From: Eublepharis macularius
Lineage: Eukaryota; Chordata; Lepidosauria; Squamata; Eublepharidae
Assembly (NCBI RefSeq): GCF_028583425.1
Contig: NC_072791.1
Location: 32,991,368 to 33,055,367, forward strand
Length of the DNA stretch: 64,000 bases
Direction of reading: 5' to 3'
The notes beneath the pieces were generated by a model. That model saw only the letters and a list, made by a program, of their open reading frames with translations, was not told where the DNA came from and searched no databases. Shown one piece after another: positions 1 to 43,300 of the stretch. Positions within the stretch are counted from its first letter, which is position 1, and every line of letters starts with the position of its first letter. A program made the position numbers and the translations under genes.

Positions 1-10
1 TCTATTGTAG

Positions 11-238
11 ATTTATGTTGATGACGCTCCATTGGCTTTCCCAGGACAATATCTTATCAGTTCAATTACAGCTGTGCTAGTAGGTTTTATCATCTTTGTG
101 ACATTTGTTATAGAAGCATATGAAATTCATGTATGGAGCCTTTTGAAGGAGAAAGTAAGAAAAGCAAGCAAAATAATATCAAAAGTTTCACTCAGTACAG
201 TTTCAACAACTTCAACAACTGAAACTAGTGACAAGTGA
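11..238 (+). CDS. CATSPERB: Terminal coding exon, probable CATSPERB (CatSper channel auxiliary subunit beta)
   Basis: A splice acceptor ends at base 10 (TCTATTGTAG). An open frame of 75 codons follows from base 11 to a TGA at 236-238. The peptide starts IYVDDAPLAFPGQYLISS, then has one hydrophobic stretch of about 22 residues (ITAVLVGFIIFVTFVIEAY), a basic juxtamembrane patch (KEKVRKASK) and a short tail rich in Ser and Thr. This fits the C-terminus of a type I membrane protein. CatSper beta is an accessory subunit of the sperm flagellar CatSper calcium channel, with a large extracellular part and a short cytoplasmic tail. The assignment rests on topology and on position: in human, CATSPERB lies directly upstream of PPP4R3A in the same orientation. 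I could not confirm residue-level homology from memory. The rest of the gene lies to the left of the window. Confidence 0.68.
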   Translation: MYVDDAPLAFPGQYLISSITAVLVGFIIFVTFVIEAYEIHVWSLLKEKVRKASKIISKVSLSTVSTTSTTETSDK

Positions 239-830
239 CTGCCAGCTGCAGTAATTATGTTCCTCTTTCTGTAATGTACACTTACATAAAAGAAACGCTT
301 CCATCATTACTTGGCCTTGAAACAGTTACAGGCTTTGTTGTGAAAACAGGTTTCTTTAAATCTTTTGCAAGATATTTTTTGTATTAGTTATGAGATTTTT
401 GGTCACTGTTTGCAGTGTTAAACAATTTTATTGGGGAGGGTAATATTAATAAATATATAACAACTCACCGCTCTGAGTACAATTTATTTCTTGGCTACAG
501 ATTCTTTAACAAGTGCAGCAAAAATTGCAGTCTCTTCTCATCACTGAAGATGAAGTACAAAAGCCACTGGCTGTTTGAACATAATATTGGAGAAAACAGT
601 GACCAAGCAATATAAACAGGGCTGCCATCTACCCTTTCTACAACAATTCCTCCCTTTCCCCTTACATTGAGATTTACACTTGAAAGATACATAGTGTAAT
701 TATCACTAAGCCTTGACCCCCTCCCCAACATTCCCTCATAAGATTTCACAGCACAATCACATATCTATCTGATGAAGTGAGCTGAGACTCAATGTCATTT
801 TTAAATAAATGTGGTTAGCCTTAAGATGCC
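239..830 (+). other. CATSPERB: Probable 3'UTR of CATSPERB
   Basis: This non-coding stretch directly follows the terminal exon stop. It contains two AATAAA hexamers, at 448-453 and 804-809, either of which could direct cleavage. Nothing else is recognised in it. The end is inferred from the second hexamer. Confidence 0.5.
804..809 (+). terminator. Candidate poly(A) signal AATAAA
   Basis: Consensus AATAAA about 570 bases after the CATSPERB-like stop codon. A closer alternative lies at 448-453. Which one is used cannot be decided from sequence. Confidence 0.4.
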
Positions 831-899
831 ACTGGAATTTTGTTTTAGTTTGCTATGACAGACTAACATGGCAACTCCTTTGAAGGCATTATATTTTGT

Positions 900-1470
900 G
901 TGATTGATTGACTGGATTTTTAGTCCTCCCTCTCCGCAAGCAGGCTCAGAGTGGGTTACAATCATAGATAAATTACAACAAATAAAACCAATAAAATACA
1001 ACTCAGTACCAACATGGATTTTAACATTTCAGGTGGTGCACCCTTCCCCCTTTCCCTGCCCACCATACACAAGGGAAGAAAAGGGTGGAGGTGCGGGTTG
1101 GTGAACCTCTAACTCAAGCATGGGGAGGCAGATGGACCATATGTCCCCCCCCACACACACACACACTGGTAGGAGACCGGCAGGGAGGCTAATTGGATGG
1201 ATCCAGTGCTGGCCTCAACCATATGCCTGGTGGAACATCTCTGTCTTACAGGCCTGCCGAAAAGATACAAGATCTTGGCGGGCCCGAGTGTCTTCCGACA
1301 GAGAGCTCCACCAGGTTGAGGCCAGGACAGAAAATGCCTTGGCCCTGGTCGAGGCCAGCCGAGCCTCCCTGGGGCAAGGGACCACCAGTAGGTGTTTACT
1401 TGCAGATCTAAGAGCTCTCCGAGGTACATATGGGGAGAGGCGGTCTCTCAGGTGCGGGGAGCGGCCTGAA
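900..1470 (-). mobile_element. CR1/L2-type LINE, 3' fragment
   Basis: Read on the minus strand, about 1440 down to 1215 encodes the C-terminal part of a CR1/L2-group reverse transcriptase ORF (RDRLSPYVPRRALRSA, then LASTRAKAFS and CKTEMFHQ). The same protein segment appears at 25033-25368. A 3' tail with the family's TGAGCC...GGGGAGGG pattern and an A-rich end lies at about 900-1000. The copy is 5'-truncated and non-functional. Confidence 0.75.
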
Positions 1471-1479
1471 GGAGAAAGA

Positions 1480-4400
1480 CTCCCAAATGAGAATAGTCCC
1501 TCCCCCCCCTCCCAACCATCCATCTGGGACTAGTGAAGGACTGAGAAACCGGGGGTGGGGGTGGGGTGGGGGGCAGGTTGTGCAGTTATAGTATGGTTCC
1601 AAACCTTGTAAGGGAGTAAGTCTGGGCTGTTTATCTTTGTAAAAGATGGGCGGCCCCTTTAAATCTCTGTTTCGTCCTTAGCATATATGTATACTTAGCT
1701 AAGCCAGGTGAAATTTCCACTATAATTTATTAGGCAAAGGTTTAGATATAGCTTGGTTAGTCTTTTCTTCTATTACTTTCTTATACCAGGATTCCAACAA
1801 CCCCTGTATTCCAGAGATAGATTTCTCTTGCAGCTTGCATTCTAGGACTTCTTACCCCAAACCTCAGTGGCTCTCCCACAACTGACAGAGCTGTAAACTC
1901 AGCTATATTTTCTTAGCCAAAGCAATGAGTATCTTTCCTTTTTTGTCACCCATCAGTTGCCCATAAGTGTACTGACTATTTCTTTATAGCCCTGGGAAAA
2001 GCAGAACTCCTTATACAAGGCCATAGCTAGCCTCCTTTGATAGGAGGGGTAAGCATATTTCCAGATTACATTTGAAAGAAATGACTGGAAATTCAAGTTA
2101 TTTCTTCATATTCCTCAAAAGCTTTTATAACTCTGTCATCAAGTCTGGCAGGCTATGTATTTTAATATTTATGAACTGTTAATATGTGAAATACAGGCTC
2201 AATTACAATTATTTTAAGGGAAGAGGAGTGTATGTGCTTACAGTGAACACTCCCCTTAAATAATAAATTCCTCAATTAACCAATTCCTTTCTTTAAATAT
2301 GTTGTTAGGCTTAAGTATGTTGTTAGGCTCACAGTTACATTAGTTAAAGGGGATTTTTAAAGGATTATTTAAGCATAATAAGGAATATAATGATCTTCCA
2401 AGATGTATCTTGAACCATGGAAAGTCTTAGATGGATAAAACTGGGTTAATCAGTTTAAGGTGCCAAGTCACGGCACCATCTGTTAAGGACAAATTTCTTT
2501 AAAGGTACTTTGTGTTCATATTACATTTCCCTACAACCATCACCCACAATTCACTAAGACACCACAAGTGATCCATAAAAAATTAATGAGCTTTATCTAC
2601 AATAAAACCCAGATGCAGTGCCATGTTCCGACACATGCATAAAGATCAGCCATAGCAAAGAATCTTATATACTTTCCAAAGTTAATTGTTTACAGAAAAG
2701 AAGTAAAATGGTTATACAAAACTAGATACAAACAATTCTTTGGGATCAAACTCTTTAGGAGACATGATACAGAACAAGTCTGATTGACAAGACAGTAAAC
2801 TCTCTCTGTAATGCAAACATGTTACATGGTTGGTGCCATAAAGGAATTTTGGGTGTCTTCCTGAGAAAATGTTTATCCAAGCTAAATCCTTGAGTACAAA
2901 GTCAAAAGAGAGATACTGTCCTTGCAATAGGGCTTTCTAACCCTACTTAACCACAGCACCATAAGGAATCTGCTTACAAATAACTTTTGCCTTCTGTGCA
3001 ACAGGTCAACTCCAATAAATGCTCATACATAGGTCTTTTAGAATAGGGGTCATAGAAATTCCCTAACCATCAGGATGGAGTTCGGAGCACTACCATGGAG
3101 CTGGGGTGGAGTCACCTGTCAATTTTTTTAAAATAATTTTTCTGCTCTAAAAATAGAATCCTTTTAAAAGGACATTTTGCAAAAAAAAATGCTTAGGAGC
3201 TGTGGTATCTGTTAGTCATACCATGGCTAGAGCCCTGTATTGATGGGAAACCCAGCAACTCTGACACATTAGCCCTCTATATGTAACCCCACCCCACACC
3301 TTGACTGAACATGCAAAGAGGAAGAGCAGGCACCAATCCTATCCCTCCTCATTCAAGTTGATTTTGTTGTTGTGACTGGTGGAGGTGCTGGGATCTATTC
3401 ATAGCAGGAAAAGATCAACAATATTGATGGTTAAAACCCTAACAATTCCATCAAACTTTTAGTCAAAGCTTTACGTTAATAAGGCCATCCAGAATCTTGG
3501 GTTTCAGCATTTGTACAAAATAAAAAGGCAATGTTTACCATAGCATTTAAGACTACAACCCAATGCACAGTTTCTTGAGAGTAAGCCCCACTAAACTTAG
3601 TGATACTTTCAGGGATTTTTTTCTGGGAAAAGAGGTGGTGGAACTCTCAAGAGGAAAATAAGGAAGAAACACATGGGATTCTTTGAAATCTTATTATTTT
3701 CAAGCACTATTGCCGAGTATTTTCAAGAGGTGCTGGAACTCTGTTCCCCCGCATTCCCCCTGAAAAAAAGCCCGGGATACTTCCTTATACAAACATGAAT
3801 AGGATTGTGCTGGATAGCATTTAGAAGGGTGAATTCTAGTCTTTGTGGTCTATCCTAATGTGTGTCCTAGATAGGAGGAGCTCTTTAATCCCCTCCTCTG
3901 TGGTTTGAAAAGTATTGAAATGTTCCTGTCACTATATACTTACAACACACTTGGAGGTGAAAGCAAAGGACTTGTTTTTCCCTTGTTTGCAATCTTTGTT
4001 GGGACTGGGGCAAGTTTTCCACTTCTCATGTATCCACCAATCCATAGCATGGGAGAATTTGATAGGATGTTAAGAGCCATTTTCCTAGGCTCTTTAAAAA
4101 AGGCCCTGCTGACCTAATGATCCTATAATCCAACTATGTGTATGTGTGTGTGTGTGATGATAATACGACCTGTCCTGTAGAGGCATGTTCCTCGGTTGAT
4201 ACAATAGGCATGGAGTGGCAATGGAAATGCTCTGAGAGAGCCTAATCCTTAGACTGATGCACAGAATGGCCATGCAAAAATGGGGTATCTAAGAGAAAAT
4301 TTTTATACTAAAATGTGTGTGCATAATATGTAAAAGTGGGGGATTACTTGGGACACCGTACGTGTTTCGGTCTAGATTGGCCAATTCCTCCTGCATGTGC

Positions 4401-5280
4401 TCCTATGGGCCATGCCCAAGTTTTCAATGATGTCATTTTATGCCACCATTGAGGCAGGCCCAGCGTTGGAGAGGTTTAGGTGAGCCAGCTCAATCCAGTT
4501 CTGCCCATGGAATACCCTGATGCCTCCTACTGTTGCACTGGCCTGGCAGTTACACTGGTACAGCAATGGCACCATGACAGTAAAGCTGGCTGCAAGAATA
4601 TCTTCAAAGATAACTCAGGGATACACTTTTGGCATTTAAAGGTACCTATAAAAGGTTTTGCACTCACTCATATAAGGAAAGTGAGGTCTGACTCACAAAA
4701 TCTAATGCTGGAATACATTTCATTCATCTTTAAGGGCTTCCATATTCCTGTTTTACTTTGGCAGCCTGTAGCCTCCTGATCCCATAAAATTCAAAGTGGG
4801 GCTTGTAATAGGAGCAGGTGAAGACTGCAATAATGAATACTGCAGATGCTAGTCTTGGCAATTTCTGTGGGTCCTTCATACATAATATGCATGCAAACAT
4901 ACAAAAAAGCCAATATATGCAACCTTAACCTGGTATTCAGTTCTAGGTCAGAGTCTGAGGGTGCAGTATTTTCATTGTCATCAACCATTAGACTTGCAGT
5001 GGTTTATAATTTCTGCAAGGGTGATCAACCCTTTAGGATAGTCCAGCTAATGGAACCAGGATTACTGAAGGCCTTCAGGGAGTTTTTTTGATGATGTGGT
5101 ACTGGGAGACAGCAACTATGAGGGCCAAAACAAATAGGTGAGATCATGGATCTCCATTAGTTTATAAAAGTTAAATTGTGCATGTGTACACATGTATTGG
5201 GGCCACATGGAAAGAGCTACCTTTGGAGAGTACAAGTAGACTGCTGATTGGAACCAGGATCATGTGACCCCAATAATACA
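1480..5280. other. Intergenic spacer, CATSPERB to PPP4R3A, no gene seen
   Basis: No convincing exon is visible. It holds a G-rich quadruplex-type run (1551-1576), a short hairpin at about 2208-2264, a half-site of the ACTTAGTG palindrome family near 3549-3604 and a (TG)n run near 4137-4156. The open frames in it are short, lack splice context and look like chance. Bases 1600-3000 look like old repeat sequence that I could not classify. Confidence 0.5.
4137..4156. repeat. (TG)n microsatellite
   Basis: Short run of TG dinucleotides with one interruption in the intergenic spacer. Confidence 0.8.
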
Positions 5281-5570
5281 GCAATTACACTAGCTACCAA
5301 TCCATTCCGGAGCACAATTCAAGATGTTGACCTTACAAAGCTTGGGACTGGGGTATCTGAAGGACCTTCTTCTCCATCAGCTAAAGAAGCTCTCTGGGTG
5401 GGTTCATGAGGGAGGACCTTTTCTGTTGCAGTCCTACAATTATGGAACAGCATCTCGAGGGAAGTGCACCTGACCCTTCACTATAGAGGCAGCTGGAGAG
5501 ATTTTTATTTAGGACTGCTTTCAATTAATGTTATTTGTTTACTGGCAATCTTAAACTCTGCTTTTAAACT
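5280..5570 (+). mobile_element. Old CR1/L2-type LINE 3' fragment
   Basis: The stretch resembles the 3' coding end of the same LINE group: a degraded 'LHWLP'-like start (CTAGCTACCAATCCATTCC), then AGGACCTT near 5360 and a GTGGAAC-type segment near 5450 (TATGGAACAGC). It is much more decayed than the copy at 25030. Confidence 0.5.
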
Positions 5571-6289
5571 TTGGGAGAAAATATACAAAGTAAATAGACC
5601 CACATACATACGTGAATGCATTTAATAATAAGTCTTCTGGGAAGAATGGCTATTTTTATTTTTGGTTCAAACTTTGGCTTTCTCACTAGCCTTGCTGAGG
5701 ATTTATTGCCCCCCCCCCACCCCCGGTCATTTAAGAGCCTCCTAAACTAGGCGAATATGTGGCCTTCACATCATCATCTACCTACTTCACCTTTTAACAC
5801 CCAAATTCTTTTCTGTCAAGTGGCTGGAAGGACTGGCACCTCTATTTTTCATTCGCCTCTAAATCCCTAACAGGCTGTTTCAGGCATCACTTTTCTGTCC
5901 TAGAGATTCTGCACAGGTATTGATTTTCTTATTTGTTCCAGAAAAGTAGTGGGTGCAAAGAAAGAATCGCTCTGTGTGGCGCTCGCCTTTCCCTTTTTTT
6001 TGGTCCCTGTGGTGTCAGAGAGACGCCTCAGTAAAGAAATAGGGACTATAGCCTCTACTACTACGTAGTGCCTGCTGCTGAAAATACATGATCCTACCGT
6101 GTAGTTCCTATGTTGTTCAATATACCACCTTTAGAATTGCTTTTGCCCTGTCCGAGCATTTCTTCAAGCGGGTATTATTAGATTTCTGCGGGCTTTAAAA
6201 TCTTCTCAAGTCTAGACCCTATTCCATGCGTCTTTGAAATTGACGGTGCTGACTCGCACTGTGTCATCCGCCTTGATCCTGAGTGAGAA

Positions 6290-6950
6290 GGGCGGGCTAC
6301 AAAGAGCGTAAATAAAGTAACACTGCGTGCGTGCTTCTCAATCGGCGATGGCCCTGCCGGGGCTGCTGGCCCTTTAAATGTTCGCGGCCGGCCCGTGCCG
6401 CCTTTGGCTAGGAGACCCCGCGCCTCCCGTGAGAGGTGAAACCAAGATGGCGGCCGCACAGCGCCTCAGAACCTGAGACAGAAGGACGCGAGCGGACAGC
6501 TCTTCGCTCCTCCGACCTGTCCGCGGAAGGGGCTCGCTCTCTCGTCAGGCGTCCGGACCGGAGCGAGCGACGCGCAGCGGGCCCAGAAGCTTGCGTCGAG
6601 CTCCCTGAGGAGAGGCGCGGGAGCGGGAAGAACATGGCGTCGGCGTCGGGCTGGAAGCGCGGCCGCCGCGGCCTGTGAGAGGAGCTCATGGGGGAGAGCG
6701 GACTCTGAGCGCGGCCCACACGGCCTCCCTCTCTCCCTCCCCGCCCCGTCTGAGCAGGCAGGCCCGTCTCCCTTCCTTCCTGTTAGGCCGCGGCCTTCTC
6801 TGTCCCGGTCCCCCATTCTGGTTAACGGGCGGCTTGGAGAGGGGCTTGGGGCCTGCCAGCGCCTTGCACAATAGGCCCGGGCGGAGGGCGAACCGATCCC
6901 TCCCCTTCGCCTCTCCCTGTCACCCCTACCCTACGTTATATCGCGTGTTT
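6290..6950 (+). promoter_or_regulatory. PPP4R3A: CpG-island promoter of PPP4R3A
   Basis: GC content and CpG density rise sharply here compared with the AT-rich flanks. There is no TATA box. The motif AAGATGGCGGC at 6444-6454 is a textbook YY1 site of the kind that overlaps or lies just downstream of the start site in housekeeping genes, so transcription probably starts near 6400-6450. Further GC boxes follow. The first codon of PPP4R3A is about 1 kb downstream, so either the 5' leader is long or it is spliced. Confidence 0.8.
6444..6454 (+). promoter_or_regulatory. YY1-type motif (AAGATGGCGGC)
   Basis: Exact match to the long YY1 core (AANATGGCGGC). In many housekeeping promoters this element sits just 3' of the start site and includes an ATG. 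Here that ATG would open an upstream ORF of 9 codons ending at 6474-6476. Confidence 0.7.
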
Positions 6951-7468
6951 TCCTTCCTGTTCATCCTTTGAGGGAGGAATCGTTGGGCGACTGACTAATC
7001 GTTCCTGCTCCCCAATTATTTCCCCCCTAAGCTCCTGACAGTTCATCACGAACCTCCCCTCTACACCCTTCGCTGCCCCCCCCTTTTGCTCCCGGTCACC
7101 TTCTGGCCCTTGTCTAGCTGCCCTTTCCCATTTTTTACACTGCCCCCCCTTCAGTCTCCCTTGTTTCTTCCTCTCTAGAATTGCTGACTTCCTGTTCTCT
7201 CGTATTCTGTAAAGCTTCTACTACTGCTTAGCTAAAGAAGCCATATGTTCCTGTGCTGTCTATCAGGCTCTTGTTTTGCTTTGGTCCCCTTTGGGGGGTG
7301 ATGCAGCTAGTTTAGCAGCAGCAGTAAAGAAAGACAGAAAAAAACTTTCTGGAGTGCTGTGTGAGACGCTTAAATTTCCTGCTTCTTTTGATTGAGGGGG
7401 GGCAAGCCCCCCACTACACTTTAATTTAAGCAAGTGTCATAGGCCCTTGTGGTGAAGCAAGAGGCAGG

Positions 7469-39220
<31,752 letters not shown>

Positions 39221-40345
39221 TGACAGTTCTGAAGATCAGTATCAGTTGGGGGGTAAACCTGGTTACCAGAACAGGAAAAGTACGTAATTAAAAACTGCAA
39301 CCTTTAGTGAATTACTGTGTGTAACACAGATCAGTTTTAAAATGTGGATTCCTGCTAATCAAGTGCCAATTTGAAGGAGCAGAAGAAGAGAATATACTAC
39401 CCTTAATGAGAATGATATGCCTTTGACCTCTCCAGCTTGGACCACACATTGCCCTTTTCTCAGGGAAGGAAATGGAAAATATATAAAAAGCCAACAGGGC
39501 AGGAGTTTAATAGTGGAACTCTGGAATGGCTGGTCAGTTGCTACAATCAGAATATGCTTTCTTGGACCACGTACAAGACTTGAAGGAAAGGCTTTTCTAC
39601 CATAATTCTTCACTAGCTAAGAATGCCAGCAGTTTCTTTGTATAAAAGAGACCTGCCTTTGAAACCATACATTCTGAACGTTTTAATCAAGCTGCAACAG
39701 GCTTAAAAAAACTCTTCGGCGGAGGGCTGACCATAAGTTTTCTTTTTTAAAATGTGTTCCCTTTGCCCTTTAAACTGCAGAATTTTCTTTGGAGGTGGGG
39801 GATTTGGCTATCCCTTGATTAAAAGATTGAATGGAATTCTAGATGTGGTCACTTTTTGTGTCATAATTTTATTTTTATTTTGCCCCCTGAGTGTATGCTT
39901 AGTTGTTGAGTATATATTTGGGACCATTAAAATTTTTGATGTAATATAATCCCATTGTTGTGCTGGTACCTGTTTCACATGTGAAATTCTGTTCTACATC
40001 ACAATTCTGAATATGTTTAGGATTTTATGGGAGATGGTATAGTTTTTATTGAAAAAGAACAAATTAATCTTGCCACAATGTGCATACGAAAGCAATACTA
40101 TTTTGTGACTTAAAATATTTTATATTAAACTTTCCATCATCAATTGTCTTGAAACAATTCAGGGAAATAGGTTGCATTTTTCCCCCAAAAATTAAGTCTA
40201 TAAATACGAAATTAGTATTCCAGAGAGATCTTTGAAATTTCTTAATTGGTTCATCTAAACCAAATTTAAGATGATATATTTAAGAGTATAAATATACCAA
40301 TGCATTTGACTTCTGAAAATAAAAAATAATAATTCCAAGTGAAAG
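39221..40345 (+). other. PPP4R3A: 3'UTR of PPP4R3A (minimum extent)
   Basis: An AT-rich, repeat-free stretch after the stop codon. A consensus AATAAA at 40318-40323 is the first strong end signal. Others at 41727-41732 and 42224-42229 would give longer forms. No repeat family is recognisable until about 42600. Confidence 0.6.
40318..40323 (+). terminator. PPP4R3A: Candidate poly(A) signal of PPP4R3A
   Basis: AATAAA 1.1 kb after the stop codon. Two distal hexamers at 41727 and 42224 make alternative polyadenylation plausible. Confidence 0.5.
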
Positions 40346-43300
40346 AACTACTGCATTAGTGGTGTTTTTAAAAAACTTTTGACTCCCTTTGGAATACCAG
40401 TTTTACTGTCACAGTTTATTCTGGGATTATGAAATATTTATCTGGTTTATTAATCTTTTCTCTTAGTGAGGGGAGAACCAATCAATTCTTTTAGAGTACA
40501 GTAACTATCTTCTTGTTGCAATCTTGATTGGTTTTGTTTCTGTGAACGCCAGAACTACCAGCATCCATTTGCAACAATAGTTATTAGAAGTTTTCTGGGA
40601 AGCTTACAAACAAGTCAAGACCTGACCTCCCTTTTTGAGCTTTCTCTCCAGAAAATCACTTTTTACAAATCCTGAATGTATGTTTGCCAATGCCCTCTGC
40701 TACAGAGAGACTGTAACATTAGCTGTGCTGTAAGTATTTAAATGTTTCATCTGTCTATCAGATAAAAACAGACACCCTCTGTCAAGAGAAAATTCAGGTG
40801 GGTTATGACACCATGTTGAAAAAAATGTGTGAGCCCAGTTCACTCATTACTTTCTGTACACAGTGAGGAAGTGGGATGTTCAGGAACATGAAGATCATAG
40901 CATGTACTGGAAAGTAACAAATGGAGAGTTTATGTAATTTATACATGTGCCAATCAGTAATCAAATACCAAAACTACTCCAAGCAGTAGGGTTAGTTGCA
41001 TCCTTTGATAATCTTGTTAAGTAGCCACTGATTACTCCAGTTTCATCTATTTATATGACAAATAATCCCTTTCTGTGAGGCTTAATTTCTGAAGGGCAGC
41101 TTTCATTGTGTAAAACTACCATAGTGTGGGTTCTTAAAATGTTCAGTTGCTCATGTCACTGGTCTGTTTCCTCGCCCTGTATAGAGATTCCTGAATCCTT
41201 CTGTGCTATTTTAAAGCTATGTATTCTTACCATATACCACTTCAGTGAATTATATATATATAAGGAACATGAACAGCAGAGGGAAAAATAGTATTTCTTC
41301 ACCTTTAACTCACTGAGTGGAAAGTTTAAATGTAGTGTTATATATTCACCTGATTGGAGCATTCTCATAACTAGCAGCACTTCATAAAAGTATGTCTTTT
41401 CATTCAAAGTTGGGCAATGCCATTCAGTGAATTGCCATTAGCATATCATTTCTGACCTTTTCAAGTTTCAGGTCTGGTGGTCTGTCTGGATTGCATTTGG
41501 CTTTCATAGCATGTTTCTTTAGCGTCTTCCCCAAATGAGAACTAATGGAAGTTTCAACAGCGTGTGATTTGGTGATGTGGAAAGGGTGAAGATCAGGGAC
41601 AATGCTAACTAAGGAGGAGCTCAGCTATGATGAGAGCGGACAGGACGGGTCAGCTTGTGTGTCTGGGGGTGGGGTGGGGGATGATGATGTAGGGATGAGG
41701 TGATCTGCATTAAAGTAGAAAATTGAAATAAATGATTTAACTGGTTTCCCAGTTGGAATATTCAACATATATGCGATGCATTGTCAGTAATATGTCTAAT
41801 GTGGAGGATTTAGATAATGTTTTTTCGGCTGCTTCTGAAGTGCATGGTACATTTTTATGAACTGATGGGTAATCAGCATTTGGAAGCTGATAACATGCTC
41901 ACCAGTAGAAGCTGATAAACATGGGACATTTTAGCTGCAAAGTAACTTGAGTAGCAAAGTCACTGTTAACTGTCCCTGAGAGGAATGTGTACCAATTCCA
42001 GTTTTCAGTCCATCCACCAAGATAGCAGATAGGAGGCTTAAGGTGTGTCCACTTTATTTCTCTCTTTTCATTTCCCAAAAGATGGATTTAAAAACTCTCC
42101 TGTTGAAATTCACGAAGTGTCAGTGAGTATATTCCATTTTATTACTTCCTGAAGATTGTTGATTCAGGGAACATGTCTCTTCACATGTGGGACTTGAAAA
42201 AAGTTATGAGGAGGTCTTTATTCAATAAAAGATTTCACTAAGGATGATTTCTTCACCAGCCTGTTTCCAGTCTCCCATTTTTAGGGTTTGTGCAGAGCAA
42301 CTTCACAACTTGATAGAGGATTCATCTGCCTGTGACCTTTTTCACTCTGGCTTCAAGCCTGGTTTTGGAACCGTACCAGCTTTAGTTGCTGATCTGTGTT
42401 TGCAGCTGTATAAGAAGTAGTGCTCGGTTCATTCTTTAGGATACATTGCCAGCATTTGACCATCATCTTGTTGAACTATATGAAAACTAGTAGATATTAC
42501 AGGGACAGCCCTTTGATGATTTGTTGCTTTTAAAGAACATTTTGTGTTTTTTAAAAAACTGCATCAGAGAAGTGATTAAGCATCTAAGAATCTGAAATAT
42601 GGAGTTTGGCAGAGCTCTGACCATGTCTCCAGACCCACTTTCAGTCTAAGGTGGTGCAGTCCGTTCTGTCTCTGCCTCCTCATTCAGCTGCATGTCTAGT
42701 CCAGGCCATCTGTATGGATCCAGTCTCTGGTGCTTCTGAGTATAACATTCCAGAAAGCCAGAAAATCTCCAATTCTAATAATTTGAATTCATATATTTCT
42801 CTTAGCCATGTATCTATTTATGATATTTGCATGTTGCTCCTTGAAGGGACGCACAGCAGTGCAAGAAAAATACCCAAAACAGCAAAAAGAAATGGATCGT
42901 GGCTTGGTCCTGATCTATGAGGCTGCCTAACACAGGCCCATGCTAAGAGCAAAGGGCCAAAGAATTGTTTGGCTCCTGCCTTTTAGTTTGCACTCAAAAA
43001 CTTGTGCCTCTGGACGTGCCTAGACTTTAAGTACCTACAAGGAGAGGAAAACAAACTCTGCTCCATTGGCAATAAGCTGCTGCTAACAAGATCTTCCTCC
43101 ACCGTCCAAAAGTCACAATACTTTGCTAGATCTATGCCTATGCACTTGAGCTATATAAACCTTCCACCTGTGTTTAAATAAATGCCAGTAAAATTAGAAC
43201 TGCAAGCAGATCCCTGACTGTAGGATGCAGCTTTTCTGTCTTCAACACACACACACACACACACCCCACACACACATACCAACCAAGCAGCTGCTCCTGA

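Noticed and set aside
1600-3060. Possible old long-terminal-repeat element in the spacer
   Set aside because: No paired terminal repeats, primer site or recognisable coding blocks could be seen. Left unclassified.
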